Positions 1-6,935 are shown, counted from the first letter of the stretch. The stretch: 9,220 nt of DNA from Burkholderiaceae bacterium (GCA_022701965.1 JAKONL010000085.1:1-9220), one strand, 5' to 3'. Notes: generated by a model from the letters alone, not told the origin. Translations and numbers: made by a program.

Positions 1-2
1 AC

Positions 3-404
3 ATGTCGTCGCGCCACCGCAGCGGCAAGGCCTTCGTCGGCCTGGCCGAGGGCGAGCAGCTCTGCCGGCCGTCGCCGGTCCAAGCCGCGCACGTGCCGGC
101 GGCCACGCATATCGCCTGCGCCTCGGCGGGCGGACGCATCCTGACCTTCGACATCGCCGAGCTCAAGGCGCTGCCCAAGGGCGGGCGCGGGATGATGCTG
201 ATCGACCTCGAGCCGAAGGACACGCTCGCCGGTGCGGCCGCCTACACGCGCAGCGTGCGCATCGAAGGCATCGGCCGCGGCGGCAAGGAGCGCGAGGAGA
301 CGCTGGAGATCCGCACGCTCAACAACGCGCGCGGCAGCCGCGGGCGCAAGGGCAAGGCGGCCGACCTCGGATTCAAGCCGGCGTCGATCCTGCGGGTGCT
401 CTGA
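3..404 (+). CDS. parC: DNA topoisomerase IV subunit A, C-terminal fragment
   Basis: This is the 3' end of a longer gene that enters from the left edge; the first ATG in view is internal, not a start. The visible 133 residues match the C-terminal beta-pinwheel region of ParC. The blades carry segments such as GKAFVGLAEGEQL, GGRILTFDIAELKALPKGGRG and, near the end, NNARGSRGRKGKAADLGFKPASILRV, which resembles the RGxRG stretch that closes proteobacterial ParC proteins. The subunit forms the A2B2 topoisomerase IV with ParE and decatenates sister chromosomes. The C-terminal domain wraps DNA, while the catalytic tyrosine lies upstream, outside the window. GyrA is the main alternative, but the short, basic end without an acidic tail favours ParC. 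The stop codon shares one base with the start of the next gene (TGATG). Confidence 0.88.
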   Translation: MSSRHRSGKAFVGLAEGEQLCRPSPVQAAHVPAATHIACASAGGRILTFDIAELKALPKGGRGMMLIDLEPKDTLAGAAAYTRSVRIEGIGRGGKEREETLEIRTLNNARGSRGRKGKAADLGFKPASILRVL

Positions 405-598
405 TGAACCTGCCGAACATCGATCTGAGCACCTTCGGCATCGTGCTGGCGAGCTTCACCGGCGTCGGCAGCTTCTTCCTCGGGCGCCACCTGCGGCGCC
501 GGCGGCAGGAGAAGAAGGCCGCCAGGGAGCGGGCCGCGCTCGAAGCCACGCAGAGCCGCCAGGTGCGCCGCGCCCGCGAGCGCGGGCAGCGCAAGTGA
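404..598 (+). CDS. Small basic single-span membrane protein, unknown function
   Basis: This encodes 64 residues and I do not recognise a named family. The start ATG shares its A with the parC stop (TGATG), so it is probably translated by reinitiating ribosomes. Residues about 11-27 (FGIVLASFTGVGSFFLG) are hydrophobic enough for one membrane helix. The remainder is extremely basic, with RRRR at about 31-34 and many Lys/Arg, Glu and Gln residues, and is predicted to be helical or disordered. By the positive-inside rule the tail should face the cytoplasm, where it could touch nucleic acid or the membrane surface; that is inference. The 3' end contains a GC-rich inverted repeat (572-587) with no T-run. 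A conserved open frame tied to parC is plausible, but an unexpressed overlap cannot be excluded. Confidence 0.6.
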   Translation: MNLPNIDLSTFGIVLASFTGVGSFFLGRHLRRRRQEKKAARERAALEATQSRQVRRARERGQRK

Positions 599-665
599 CC
601 GGCGTGGCGGGCGCGACCCGTGGCACCATCGACGCACTCGCAAGTGCCCAAGCAAGAGGAGCAAC

Positions 666-980
666 ATGACCCCCAAGAACGACAACCTCGACGTCACCGC
701 GCGACTCGCGCTCGATCTGCAACTCGCGCTCTACCTCGACCTGGTGGCCGTGCTCGAGAAGTCCGGCGTGCTCAGCTACCGGCAGATGTCCGCGCGCGTG
801 CTGAGCATCAGCATGGATGCACAGGACGACGGCGAGACCGCGCTCGCCCAGGCGCTCGAAGGCATCGCCAAGGGCTTCGCCGGCCAGGGCGACGGCCTCT
901 CGATCGATCTCATGAAGGCCGCACGCGACGTGCGCGACGACGAAGCGCTGGGCGACATGCCCCATCGTCCCGAAGACTGA
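666..980 (+). CDS. Hypothetical small acidic protein (104 aa)
   Basis: I cannot assign this protein to a family. It is supported by a strong ribosome-binding site (AGAGGAG, 655-661) four bases before the ATG and by GC-rich codon use like that of its neighbours. Residues 9-50 are rich in Leu and Ala and look helical (LALDLQLALYLDLVAVLEKSG), but interspersed aspartates argue against a membrane span. The C-terminal third is charged and ends DMPHRPED. No signal peptide, cysteine cluster or catalytic motif is visible, so a small soluble helical protein is the best description. It lies 67 bases after the small membrane protein gene and 117 bases before the ABC operon. It could belong to the parC transcript or have its own promoter; no clear terminator separates it from either side. 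Confidence 0.6.
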   Translation: MTPKNDNLDVTARLALDLQLALYLDLVAVLEKSGVLSYRQMSARVLSISMDAQDDGETALAQALEGIAKGFAGQGDGLSIDLMKAARDVRDDEALGDMPHRPED

Positions 981-1023
981 TCCTCTCCGGCCGCAGCGTC
1001 CGTGCCGCGGTGGACTAGGGTAA

Positions 1024-1053
1024 TTGCGGATGCCGATGTGAAACCGGTTTCAT
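1024..1053 (+). promoter_or_regulatory. Putative core promoter of the ABC/kgu operon
   Basis: A weak sigma-70-like pair can be drawn: TTGCGG at 1024-1029 and TTTCAT at 1048-1053, with an 18-base spacer. Each hexamer matches consensus only partly (four of six for each), so the exact boxes are uncertain; TAAGAT at 1053-1058 is an alternative -10. The placement is supported mainly by context: the PtxS-type operator (1039-1052) would cover the spacer and -10, the usual layout for a LacI-family repressor, and the region sits directly before the first gene of the operon. Confidence 0.35.
1039..1052. promoter_or_regulatory. PtxS (LacI-family) operator, perfect 14-bp palindrome
   Basis: The sequence TGAAACCGGTTTCA reads identically on both strands with a central CpG, the hallmark of LacI-family operators. 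To my knowledge it is exactly the palindrome reported for PtxS in Pseudomonas, where 2-ketogluconate releases the repressor. It lies 45 bases before the start of the first permease gene, and the same operon ends with a ptxS-like gene. I saw no second perfect copy in the window. The expected action is repression by blocking RNA polymerase at the overlapping promoter, relieved by the sugar acid. Confidence 0.85.
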
Positions 1054-1097
1054 AAGATTCGTCCTATGCCGAATCACCTGTTCGCAGAGCCCTGCCC

Positions 1098-1769
1098 GTG
1101 AACTACCAGTGCCAGTTCGAAGCCGTCTTCGCCGCCTGGCCGCTGCTGCTCAAGGGCACCTGGATCACGGTCCAGCTGTCGCTCGTGGCCACCGTGCTGG
1201 GCCTGCTGATCGCGGTGTTCTGCGCCTGGGGCAAGACCTCGGGGCCGTTCTGGCTGCGCTTCGTCGTGAACGCGTACATCGAGGTCATCCGCAACACGCC
1301 GTTCCTGGTCCAGCTGTTCTTCTTCTTCTTCGCGCTGCCGGCCATCGGCCTGCGCTGGTCGCCGTACACGGCGGCGCTCACCGCGATGGTGGTGAACCTC
1401 GGCGCCTACGCGACGGAGATCATCCGCGCCGGCATCGAATCGATCCCCAAGGGCCAGATCGAGGCCGGCAAGGCGCTCAACCTCAAGCCGTGGGAAATCT
1501 TCCGCTTCGTGATCATCAAGCCGGCGCTCAAGGCGATCTACCCGGCGCTGACCAGCCAGTTCATCCTGCTGATGCTGAGTTCGGCCGTGGTGTCGGTGAT
1601 CTCGGCCGACGACCTGACCTCGGTCGCGGCCAACCTGCAGTCGCAGACCTTCCGCAGCTTCGAGATCTACATCGTCGTGGCCGGCATCTACCTGCTGCTC
1701 GCGCTCGCGTTCTCGGGGCTGTTCAAGCTGATCTACCGGCGCACGCTCAACTATCCGGATCGCCGCTAG
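1098..1769 (+). CDS. ABC transporter permease, polar-amino-acid-type (predicted 2-ketogluconate import), subunit 1
   Basis: This is a 223-residue inner-membrane permease of the HisM/GlnP (PAAT) family. About five hydrophobic segments are visible, roughly at 20-42, 57-80, 88-108, 150-172 and 188-208. The cytoplasmic EAA loop, which docks on the ATPase, is present at about 121-142 (IEAGKALNLKP...). The family-typical NTPFLVQLFFFFF stretch lies at 66-78; its five Phe codons are a (TTC)5 run. The start is GTG at 1098: upstream in this frame there is a TAA at 1053 and no ATG or GTG between. The ribosome-binding site is weak (AGAG, 1086-1089 region). It is the first gene of the operon and is followed 16 bases later by a paralogous permease, with which it should form a heterodimer. 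Substrate assignment rests on operon context, since the family usually moves amino acids. Confidence 0.9.
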   Translation: MNYQCQFEAVFAAWPLLLKGTWITVQLSLVATVLGLLIAVFCAWGKTSGPFWLRFVVNAYIEVIRNTPFLVQLFFFFFALPAIGLRWSPYTAALTAMVVNLGAYATEIIRAGIESIPKGQIEAGKALNLKPWEIFRFVIIKPALKAIYPALTSQFILLMLSSAVVSVISADDLTSVAANLQSQTFRSFEIYIVVAGIYLLLALAFSGLFKLIYRRTLNYPDRR

Positions 1770-1785
1770 GCCGCAGGACACCGAC

Positions 1786-2439
1786 ATGCGTACCTTCGAC
1801 CTCTCTGCCTTCCTCTTCATCCTCGAAGCGGCCCGATGGACGCTCGCGCTCTCGGCGATCGCCTTCGTCGGCGGCGCGATCCTCGGACTGGTCGTCGCGC
1901 TGGCCCGCACGTCCGACAGCAAGACCGCGCGCGGCCTGTCGATCGGCTTCATCCAGGTCTTCCAGGGCACGCCGCTGCTGCTGCAGCTGTTCCTGATCTT
2001 CTTCGGCGCGCCGGTGCTGGGCATCGACATCAATCCGTGGATCGCGGCCGGCGCGGCGCTGATCCTCAACAGCGCGGCTTTCCTGGGCGAGATCTGGCGC
2101 GGCTGCATCGAGGCGATCCCGCGCGGCCAGCTGGAGGCCGCGCAGGCGCTCAACTTGAAGTACACCGCCCGGATGCGCGACGTGATCCTGCCGCAGGCTT
2201 TCAGGATCGCGCTGGCGCCGACGGTCGGCTACATGGTGCAGATCATCAAGGGCACCTCGCTCGCGGCCATCATCGGTTTCACCGAGATCACGCGCGCCGG
2301 CCAGATCATCAACAACGCCACCTTCCAGCCGCTGGAAGTGTTCACCACGGTGGCGGCGCTGTACTTCGTCATCTGCTGGCCGCTGTCGCTGCTGGCGGCG
2401 TACATGGAGCGCAAGCGCGCCCGTGCGCTGGCGCGATGA
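1786..2439 (+). CDS. ABC transporter permease, polar-amino-acid-type (predicted 2-ketogluconate import), subunit 2
   Basis: This 217-residue protein is the second membrane subunit and a paralogue of the preceding permease. It contains the family pattern GTPLLLQLFLIFF (61-73) and a clear EAA loop, EAAQALNLKY... followed by ILPQA (117-138). Hydrophobic spans lie at about 18-41, 54-78, 84-102, 143-165 and 186-206. A basic tail, ERKRARALAR, should stay cytoplasmic. AGGA at 1775-1778, seven bases before the ATG, supports the start. Two different permease genes imply a heterodimeric channel of the HisQ/HisM kind. No premature stop or missing motif is seen. The 59-base gap that follows carries the ribosome-binding site of the binding-protein gene and no evident terminator. 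Confidence 0.9.
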   Translation: MRTFDLSAFLFILEAARWTLALSAIAFVGGAILGLVVALARTSDSKTARGLSIGFIQVFQGTPLLLQLFLIFFGAPVLGIDINPWIAAGAALILNSAAFLGEIWRGCIEAIPRGQLEAAQALNLKYTARMRDVILPQAFRIALAPTVGYMVQIIKGTSLAAIIGFTEITRAGQIINNATFQPLEVFTTVAALYFVICWPLSLLAAYMERKRARALAR

Positions 2440-2498
2440 GCCGCCGATCGACCGAACCGCTTTCCTTCCTTTTCGAATCCCCCACCAGGAGACATCGC

Positions 2499-3344
2499 AT
2501 GAACCGTCCCACTCCGCTCGCCGCCGCCCGCACCGATGCCACCCCCGCGACCCGCCGGCGCACCCTCGCGCTCGGGCTGACCGCACTCGGCCTGGGCGCG
2601 GCGCTGACCGTGTTCGCGCCGTTCGCCAAGGCGCAGTCGGTGGCCGACATCAAGAAGAAGGGCGAGATCACCATCGGCATGCTGGTCGACTTCCCGCCCT
2701 ACGGCACGACCAACGCGAAGAACGAGCCCGACGGCTACGACGCCGACGTGGCGAAGCTGCTGGCCAAGGACTGGGGCGTGAAGGCCAACATCGTCCCGGT
2801 CACCGGCCCGAACCGCATCCCGTTCCTGCTGACCAACAAGGTCGACCTGCTGGTGGCCTCGCTGGCCGTCACGCCGGAGCGCGCCAAGCAGGTCGCGTTC
2901 TCGCAGCCGTACGCGGCCGCGACCATCGTGCTCTACGGCAAGAAGGCCACCGCCATCAAGGGCCCGGCCGACCTGAAGGGCCAGCGCATCGGCGTCGCGC
3001 GCGCCAGCACCCAGGACGTGGCGGTGACCAAGGCCGCGCCCGAAGGCACCGAGATCCGCCGCTTCGACGACGACGCGTCCGCCATGCAGGCGCTGATGTC
3101 GGGCCAGGTCGACGCGATCGGCTGCTCGGTCACCGTCGCCGCGCAGATCGCCAAGCGCGTGCCGGCCGACACCTTCGAGAACAAGTTCACGCTGGTCCAG
3201 CAGGCGATGGGCATCGCCATGCGTCCGGGGCAGGACGAGCTGACCAAGGCCGTGAACGACTTCGTCGCCAAGAACACCGCGAATGGCGAGCTGAACAAGC
3301 TCTACCAGAAGTGGCTCGGCGCCGACCTGCCGAAATTGAACTGA
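2499..3344 (+). CDS. Periplasmic substrate-binding protein (SBP family 3), predicted 2-ketogluconate binder
   Basis: This 281-residue protein is the receptor of the importer. The first 46 residues form an export signal: a basic start with TRRRT (18-22, Tat-like but imperfect), a hydrophobic core (23-40) and a likely cleavage after AKA (43-45). The mature part follows the HisJ/LAO fold: GEITIGMLVDFPPYG at the start, DGYDADVAKLLAK (78-90), and VDLLVASLAVTPER (115-128). Compared with HisJ from memory, the carboxylate-binding Arg (R128) and Ser/Thr pair (S170, T171) are kept. The Asp that binds the substrate amino group is Ser here (S210), and two Ser of the SSLS motif are Ala (A120, A123). This fits an acid without an amino group. 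The ATG has a good ribosome-binding site (AGGAG, 2487-2491). Upstream in-frame reading belongs to noncoding DNA and permease overlap. Confidence 0.88.
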   Translation: MNRPTPLAAARTDATPATRRRTLALGLTALGLGAALTVFAPFAKAQSVADIKKKGEITIGMLVDFPPYGTTNAKNEPDGYDADVAKLLAKDWGVKANIVPVTGPNRIPFLLTNKVDLLVASLAVTPERAKQVAFSQPYAAATIVLYGKKATAIKGPADLKGQRIGVARASTQDVAVTKAAPEGTEIRRFDDDASAMQALMSGQVDAIGCSVTVAAQIAKRVPADTFENKFTLVQQAMGIAMRPGQDELTKAVNDFVAKNTANGELNKLYQKWLGADLPKLN

Positions 3345-3430
3345 CCCCCAGGCTTGCCCACTTCGTGTGGCAGCGCCCACCCCCTTCCGGGGGGAACACC
3401 AGCGGACCGGCGAAGCCGGCTCCGCGGTGC
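3345..3430. repeat. Repeat-like intergenic element with three hairpins
   Basis: The gap between the binding-protein and ATPase genes holds three inverted repeats in a row. CCAC/GTGG (3358-3361 with 3367-3370) is short. CCCCC/GGGGG (3380-3384 with 3389-3393) has a TTCC loop. The third, 3397-3429, is long: CACC, GCGGA and CCGGC pair with GCCGG, TCCGC and GGTG around a GAA loop, 14 base pairs interrupted by only A3401 and C3420. The opening CCCCCAGGCTTGCCCACTT and the overall order resemble a dispersed intergenic repeat I remember from Variovorax and relatives. That match is from memory. There is no T-run, so it is not a standard terminator; it may stabilise the upstream mRNA end, as REP elements do. 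Confidence 0.6.
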
Positions 3431-3464
3431 TCCACGCCTCGAGCCTGATGTTCTGGAAAACCGC

Positions 3465-4235
<771 letters not shown>

Positions 4236-4236
4236 C

Positions 4237-4986
4237 GTGACCTTCTCCGTATCGATCTCCCTCTCGTCCTTCGGCGCCGCCGAAGTCGGCCGCCACGGCC
4301 AGCTCTGGTGCGCGCGGCTCGCACGCGACGCCGGCGCCGATTCGGTCGAGGTGCGCGGCGAACTGCTGCGCGATCCGGCGGCCGAACTGCCGGCGCTCGC
4401 CGGCCTCGCCTCGGTCTACAGCAGCCCCGAGGGTCTGTGGGCCGACGGCGGCTGGCTCGACAGTGCGGCGCTCGCGCGCGGCCTCGCGGCGGCGACGACG
4501 CTCGGCGCCGGGCGCCTGAAGATGTCGATCGGCGGCTTCCAGGCGGCGTCGCACGGCTCGCTCTGGGGCCTGAAGGTCCAGCTGTCCGAAACCCGCGTCG
4601 AGTTGCTGATCGAGAACGACCAGACCGCCGGCGCCGGCACGCTCGGCGCGCTGCAGGCCTTCTTCCAGGCCGCGGACCGGGCGGGCCTCGATCTCGGCAT
4701 GACCTTCGACATGGGCAACTGGCACTGGGTCGGCGAGTGCCCGCTCGAAGCTGCCCGGGCGCTCGGCCGCCGCGTGCGCTACGTGCACTGCAAGGGCGCG
4801 CAGCGCCTGCCCGCCAAGTGGGTCGCGGTGCCGCTGGCGGACTCGGTGGCGCCGTGGCGCGCCGTGCTGCGCGCGTTGCCGGCCGACGTGCCGCACGCCA
4901 TCGAATATCCGCTCGCCGGCGACGACCTCGCCGCCGTCGCACGCGACCAGATCGCCTCCATCCGCGCCGCGCGCGCCGTGCCATGA
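4237..4986 (+). CDS. kguE: KguE-like sugar epimerase/isomerase (xylose isomerase-like TIM barrel)
   Basis: This 249-residue protein belongs to the AP-endonuclease-2/xylose-isomerase-like TIM-barrel group. Four likely metal or catalytic residues stand where the family has them: Glu126 in LLIEND, Asp158 in FDMGNWHW (with His163 close by), His184 in YVHCKGA and Glu223 in AIEYPL. The fold suggests divalent-metal-dependent isomerisation or epimerisation of a sugar or sugar acid. In Pseudomonas the equivalent position in the 2-ketogluconate operon is kguE, whose exact reaction is, as far as I know, not settled. The start is GTG at 4237, one base after the ATPase stop, with AAGG (4228-4231) five bases upstream. 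The stop overlaps the kguK start by four bases (ATGA). The symbol rests on family plus gene order, since kguK, kguD and ptxS follow. Confidence 0.8.
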   Translation: MTFSVSISLSSFGAAEVGRHGQLWCARLARDAGADSVEVRGELLRDPAAELPALAGLASVYSSPEGLWADGGWLDSAALARGLAAATTLGAGRLKMSIGGFQAASHGSLWGLKVQLSETRVELLIENDQTAGAGTLGALQAFFQAADRAGLDLGMTFDMGNWHWVGECPLEAARALGRRVRYVHCKGAQRLPAKWVAVPLADSVAPWRAVLRALPADVPHAIEYPLAGDDLAAVARDQIASIRAARAVP

Positions 4987-5939
4987 ATCCCATCGATACC
5001 TCGTTCGACGTCGCCCTGTTCGGCGAAGCGATGCTGCTGCTGGTCGCCGACCGGCCGGGTCCGCTCGAGGCCGCGCAGTCCTTCCACAAGCGCACCGCCG
5101 GCGCCGAGACCAACGTCGCCATCGGCCTGTCGCGGCTCGGCCTGCGGGTCGGCTGGGCCAGCCGCCTCGGCACCGACTCGATGGGCCGCTACCTGCTCGC
5201 CGAGATGAAGCGCGAAGGCATCGACTGCGCGCATGTGATCTGCGACGCGTCGCAGCGCACCGGCTTCCAGTTCAAGGGCCGGGTCACCGACGGCAGCGAC
5301 CCGCCGGTCGAATACCACCGCAAGGGTTCGGCGGCCAGCCTGATGACGGCCGACGACGTCGACGTACGGTGGCTTCGCGCAGCGCGCCATCTGCACGCGA
5401 CCGGCGTGTTCCCGGCGATCTCGGCCACCACGCTGCCCGCCGCCGTCAAGACGATGGACACGATGCGCGAGGCCGGCCGCACGATCTCGTTCGACCCCAA
5501 CCTGCGCCCGACGCTCTGGGCCTCGACCGAGGCCATGCGCGGCGCCATCAACGATCTCGCCTCGCGCGCCGACTGGGTGCTGCCCGGCATCGAGGAAGGC
5601 CTGCTGCTGACCGGCGAATCGACGCCCGAGGGCATCGCCGCGTTCTACCGCCGGCTCGGCGCGAAGCTGGTGGTCGTCAAGCTCGGTGCCGAGGGGGCCT
5701 ACTACGACAGCGACACGGCCGGCACCGGGCGCGTCGCGGGCTTTCCGGTCGAGCGGGTGATCGACACCGTCGGCGCCGGCGACGGCTTCGCCGCGGGCGT
5801 CGTGAGCGCGCTGCTCGAAGGCAAGTCCGTGCCGGACGCGGTGCGTCGCGGGACCTGGATCGGCGCCCGCGCCGTGCAGGTGCTGGGCGACACCGAAGGC
5901 CTGCCCACGCGGGCCGAGCTCGAGGAGGCGAAGCTGTGA
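4983..5939 (+). CDS. kguK: 2-ketogluconate kinase (PfkB/ribokinase family)
   Basis: This 318-residue cytoplasmic kinase shows the PfkB pattern from end to end. It has GEAM near the N-terminus (14-17), AGAETNVAIGLSRLG (39-53), which is the first PfkB signature, and FDPNLRPTLW (170-179), typical of 2-keto-3-deoxygluconate/2-ketogluconate kinases. The second signature, DTVGAGDGFAAG (261-272), contains the anion hole and catalytic base Asp267. The expected reaction is ATP-dependent phosphorylation of 2-ketogluconate at C6. Sequence alone cannot exclude 2-keto-3-deoxygluconate kinase (kdgK). The adjacent kguE, the reductase, the PtxS-type regulator and the PtxS operator favour kguK. No clear ribosome-binding site precedes the ATG, and it overlaps kguE by four bases, so translation is probably coupled. 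Its own stop overlaps the next GTG by four bases. Confidence 0.8.
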   Translation: MNPIDTSFDVALFGEAMLLLVADRPGPLEAAQSFHKRTAGAETNVAIGLSRLGLRVGWASRLGTDSMGRYLLAEMKREGIDCAHVICDASQRTGFQFKGRVTDGSDPPVEYHRKGSAASLMTADDVDVRWLRAARHLHATGVFPAISATTLPAAVKTMDTMREAGRTISFDPNLRPTLWASTEAMRGAINDLASRADWVLPGIEEGLLLTGESTPEGIAAFYRRLGAKLVVVKLGAEGAYYDSDTAGTGRVAGFPVERVIDTVGAGDGFAAGVVSALLEGKSVPDAVRRGTWIGARAVQVLGDTEGLPTRAELEEAKL

Positions 5940-6916
5940 AGAAGGTCCTGGTCTTCCGCGAACTGCCCGACGACCAGCTCGCGCGGCTCGAGGCGGTGCA
6001 CGACGTCACGGTCGCCAACCCGAAGCTGCCGGCGCAGCGCGACGCGTTCCACGCCGCGCTGGCGCAGGCGCAGGGGCTGATCGGCTCCAGCTATCCCGTC
6101 GACGCCGCGCTGCTCGACGCGGCACCGAAGCTGGAGGCGATCTCCAGCGTCTCCGTGGGTGTCGACAACTACGCGCTCGCCGCGCTGCACGCGCGCGGCA
6201 TCGTGCTGTGCCACACGCCCGGCGTGCTCGACGAAACGGTCGCCGACACCGTCTTCGCGCTGCTGATGGCGACCGCCCGCCGCTTGGTCGAGATGTCGAA
6301 CCTCGTGCGCGAAGGCCGCTGGACGCAGAACGTCGGCGAGGACCTGTTCGGCGTCGACGTGCACGGCAAGACGCTCGGCCTGCTGGGCTTCGGGCGCATC
6401 GGCCAGGCCATCGCGCGCCGCGCCGCGCTGGGCTTCGGCATGCCGGTGCTCTACCACGCGCGGCGTCCGGTCGACCTCGCCGCGCAGGCGCCGGAGCTGC
6501 AGGGCCGGGCGGTCCACACGCCGCTGCCCGAACTGCTCGCGCGCGCCGACTTCGTCGTCGCGATGCTGCCGCTCGCGGACGCCACGCGCGGGATGGTCGA
6601 TGCCGACGTGTTCGGCGCGATGAAGCCCGGTGCGGTGTTCGTCAACGGCGGGCGCGGGGCGACCGTCGACGAAGCGGCGCTGCTGGCCGCGCTCGACGGT
6701 GGCCGGCTGCGCGCGGCCGGCCTGGACGTCTTCGCCAGGGAGCCGCTGCCGCCGGACTCGCCGCTGCGCACGCATCCGCGCGTCACGCCGCTGCCGCACA
6801 TCGGTTCGGCCACGCAGGAGACGCGCCACGCCATGGCCGAGCTCGCGACGACCAACCTGCTGCAGGCACTCGCCGGCGAGCGGCCGACCGCGGTCTTCGA
6901 CACTTCGGGCGCCTGA
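5936..6916 (+). CDS. kguD: 2-keto-6-phosphogluconate reductase (D-2-hydroxyacid dehydrogenase family)
   Basis: This 326-residue NAD(P)-dependent dehydrogenase is close to the GhrB/TkrA type. The nucleotide-binding glycine motif is GFGRIG (151-156). The catalytic triad is Arg240 (NGGRG), Glu269 (AREPLPPDSPL) and His288 (LPHIGSAT). The pair Arg176-Arg177 after the second strand (YHARRP) would hold the 2'-phosphate of NADPH. In the kgu pathway this enzyme reduces 2-keto-6-phosphogluconate to 6-phosphogluconate. The unphosphorylated route (2-ketogluconate or glyoxylate/hydroxypyruvate reductase) is the alternative and cannot be excluded from motifs. The start is GTG at 5936, overlapping the kguK stop (GTGA), with a strong site GAGGAGG (5922-5928) seven bases upstream. 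The longer reading frame beginning earlier lies out of phase within kguK and has no family similarity. Confidence 0.8.
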   Translation: MKKVLVFRELPDDQLARLEAVHDVTVANPKLPAQRDAFHAALAQAQGLIGSSYPVDAALLDAAPKLEAISSVSVGVDNYALAALHARGIVLCHTPGVLDETVADTVFALLMATARRLVEMSNLVREGRWTQNVGEDLFGVDVHGKTLGLLGFGRIGQAIARRAALGFGMPVLYHARRPVDLAAQAPELQGRAVHTPLPELLARADFVVAMLPLADATRGMVDADVFGAMKPGAVFVNGGRGATVDEAALLAALDGGRLRAAGLDVFAREPLPPDSPLRTHPRVTPLPHIGSATQETRHAMAELATTNLLQALAGERPTAVFDTSGA

Positions 6917-6935
6917 AGCCGCCATGGGAGTTCGC

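Noticed and set aside
572..587. GC-rich inverted repeat GCCCGCG-AG-CGCGGGC as a terminator after parC
   Set aside because: It lies inside the 64-codon gene, the loop is only two bases and no T-run follows.
1317..1331. (TTC)5 triplet run as a possible phase-variation tract
   Set aside because: Unit length of three keeps the frame, and a run of Phe is normal at this place in PAAT permeases.
2275..2281. Operator half-site GGTTTCA
   Set aside because: It lies inside the second permease gene, encodes conserved residues (GFT) and has no matching left half.
2452..2465. Possible second PtxS operator before the binding-protein gene (CCGAACCGCTTTCC)
   Set aside because: Only 9 of 14 positions match the palindrome and both outer ends are wrong; too weak to call without binding data.
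3354..3464. N-terminal extension of the ATPase from the ATG at 3354
   Set aside because: The extra residues are encoded by the repeat-like intergenic element and have no similarity to the ATPase family, whose conserved region begins after 3465.
6924..6935. Upstream ATG as the start of the LacI-family regulator
   Set aside because: No ribosome-binding site precedes it, whereas ATG 6936 has GGGAG at a five-base distance; the extension adds only four residues.
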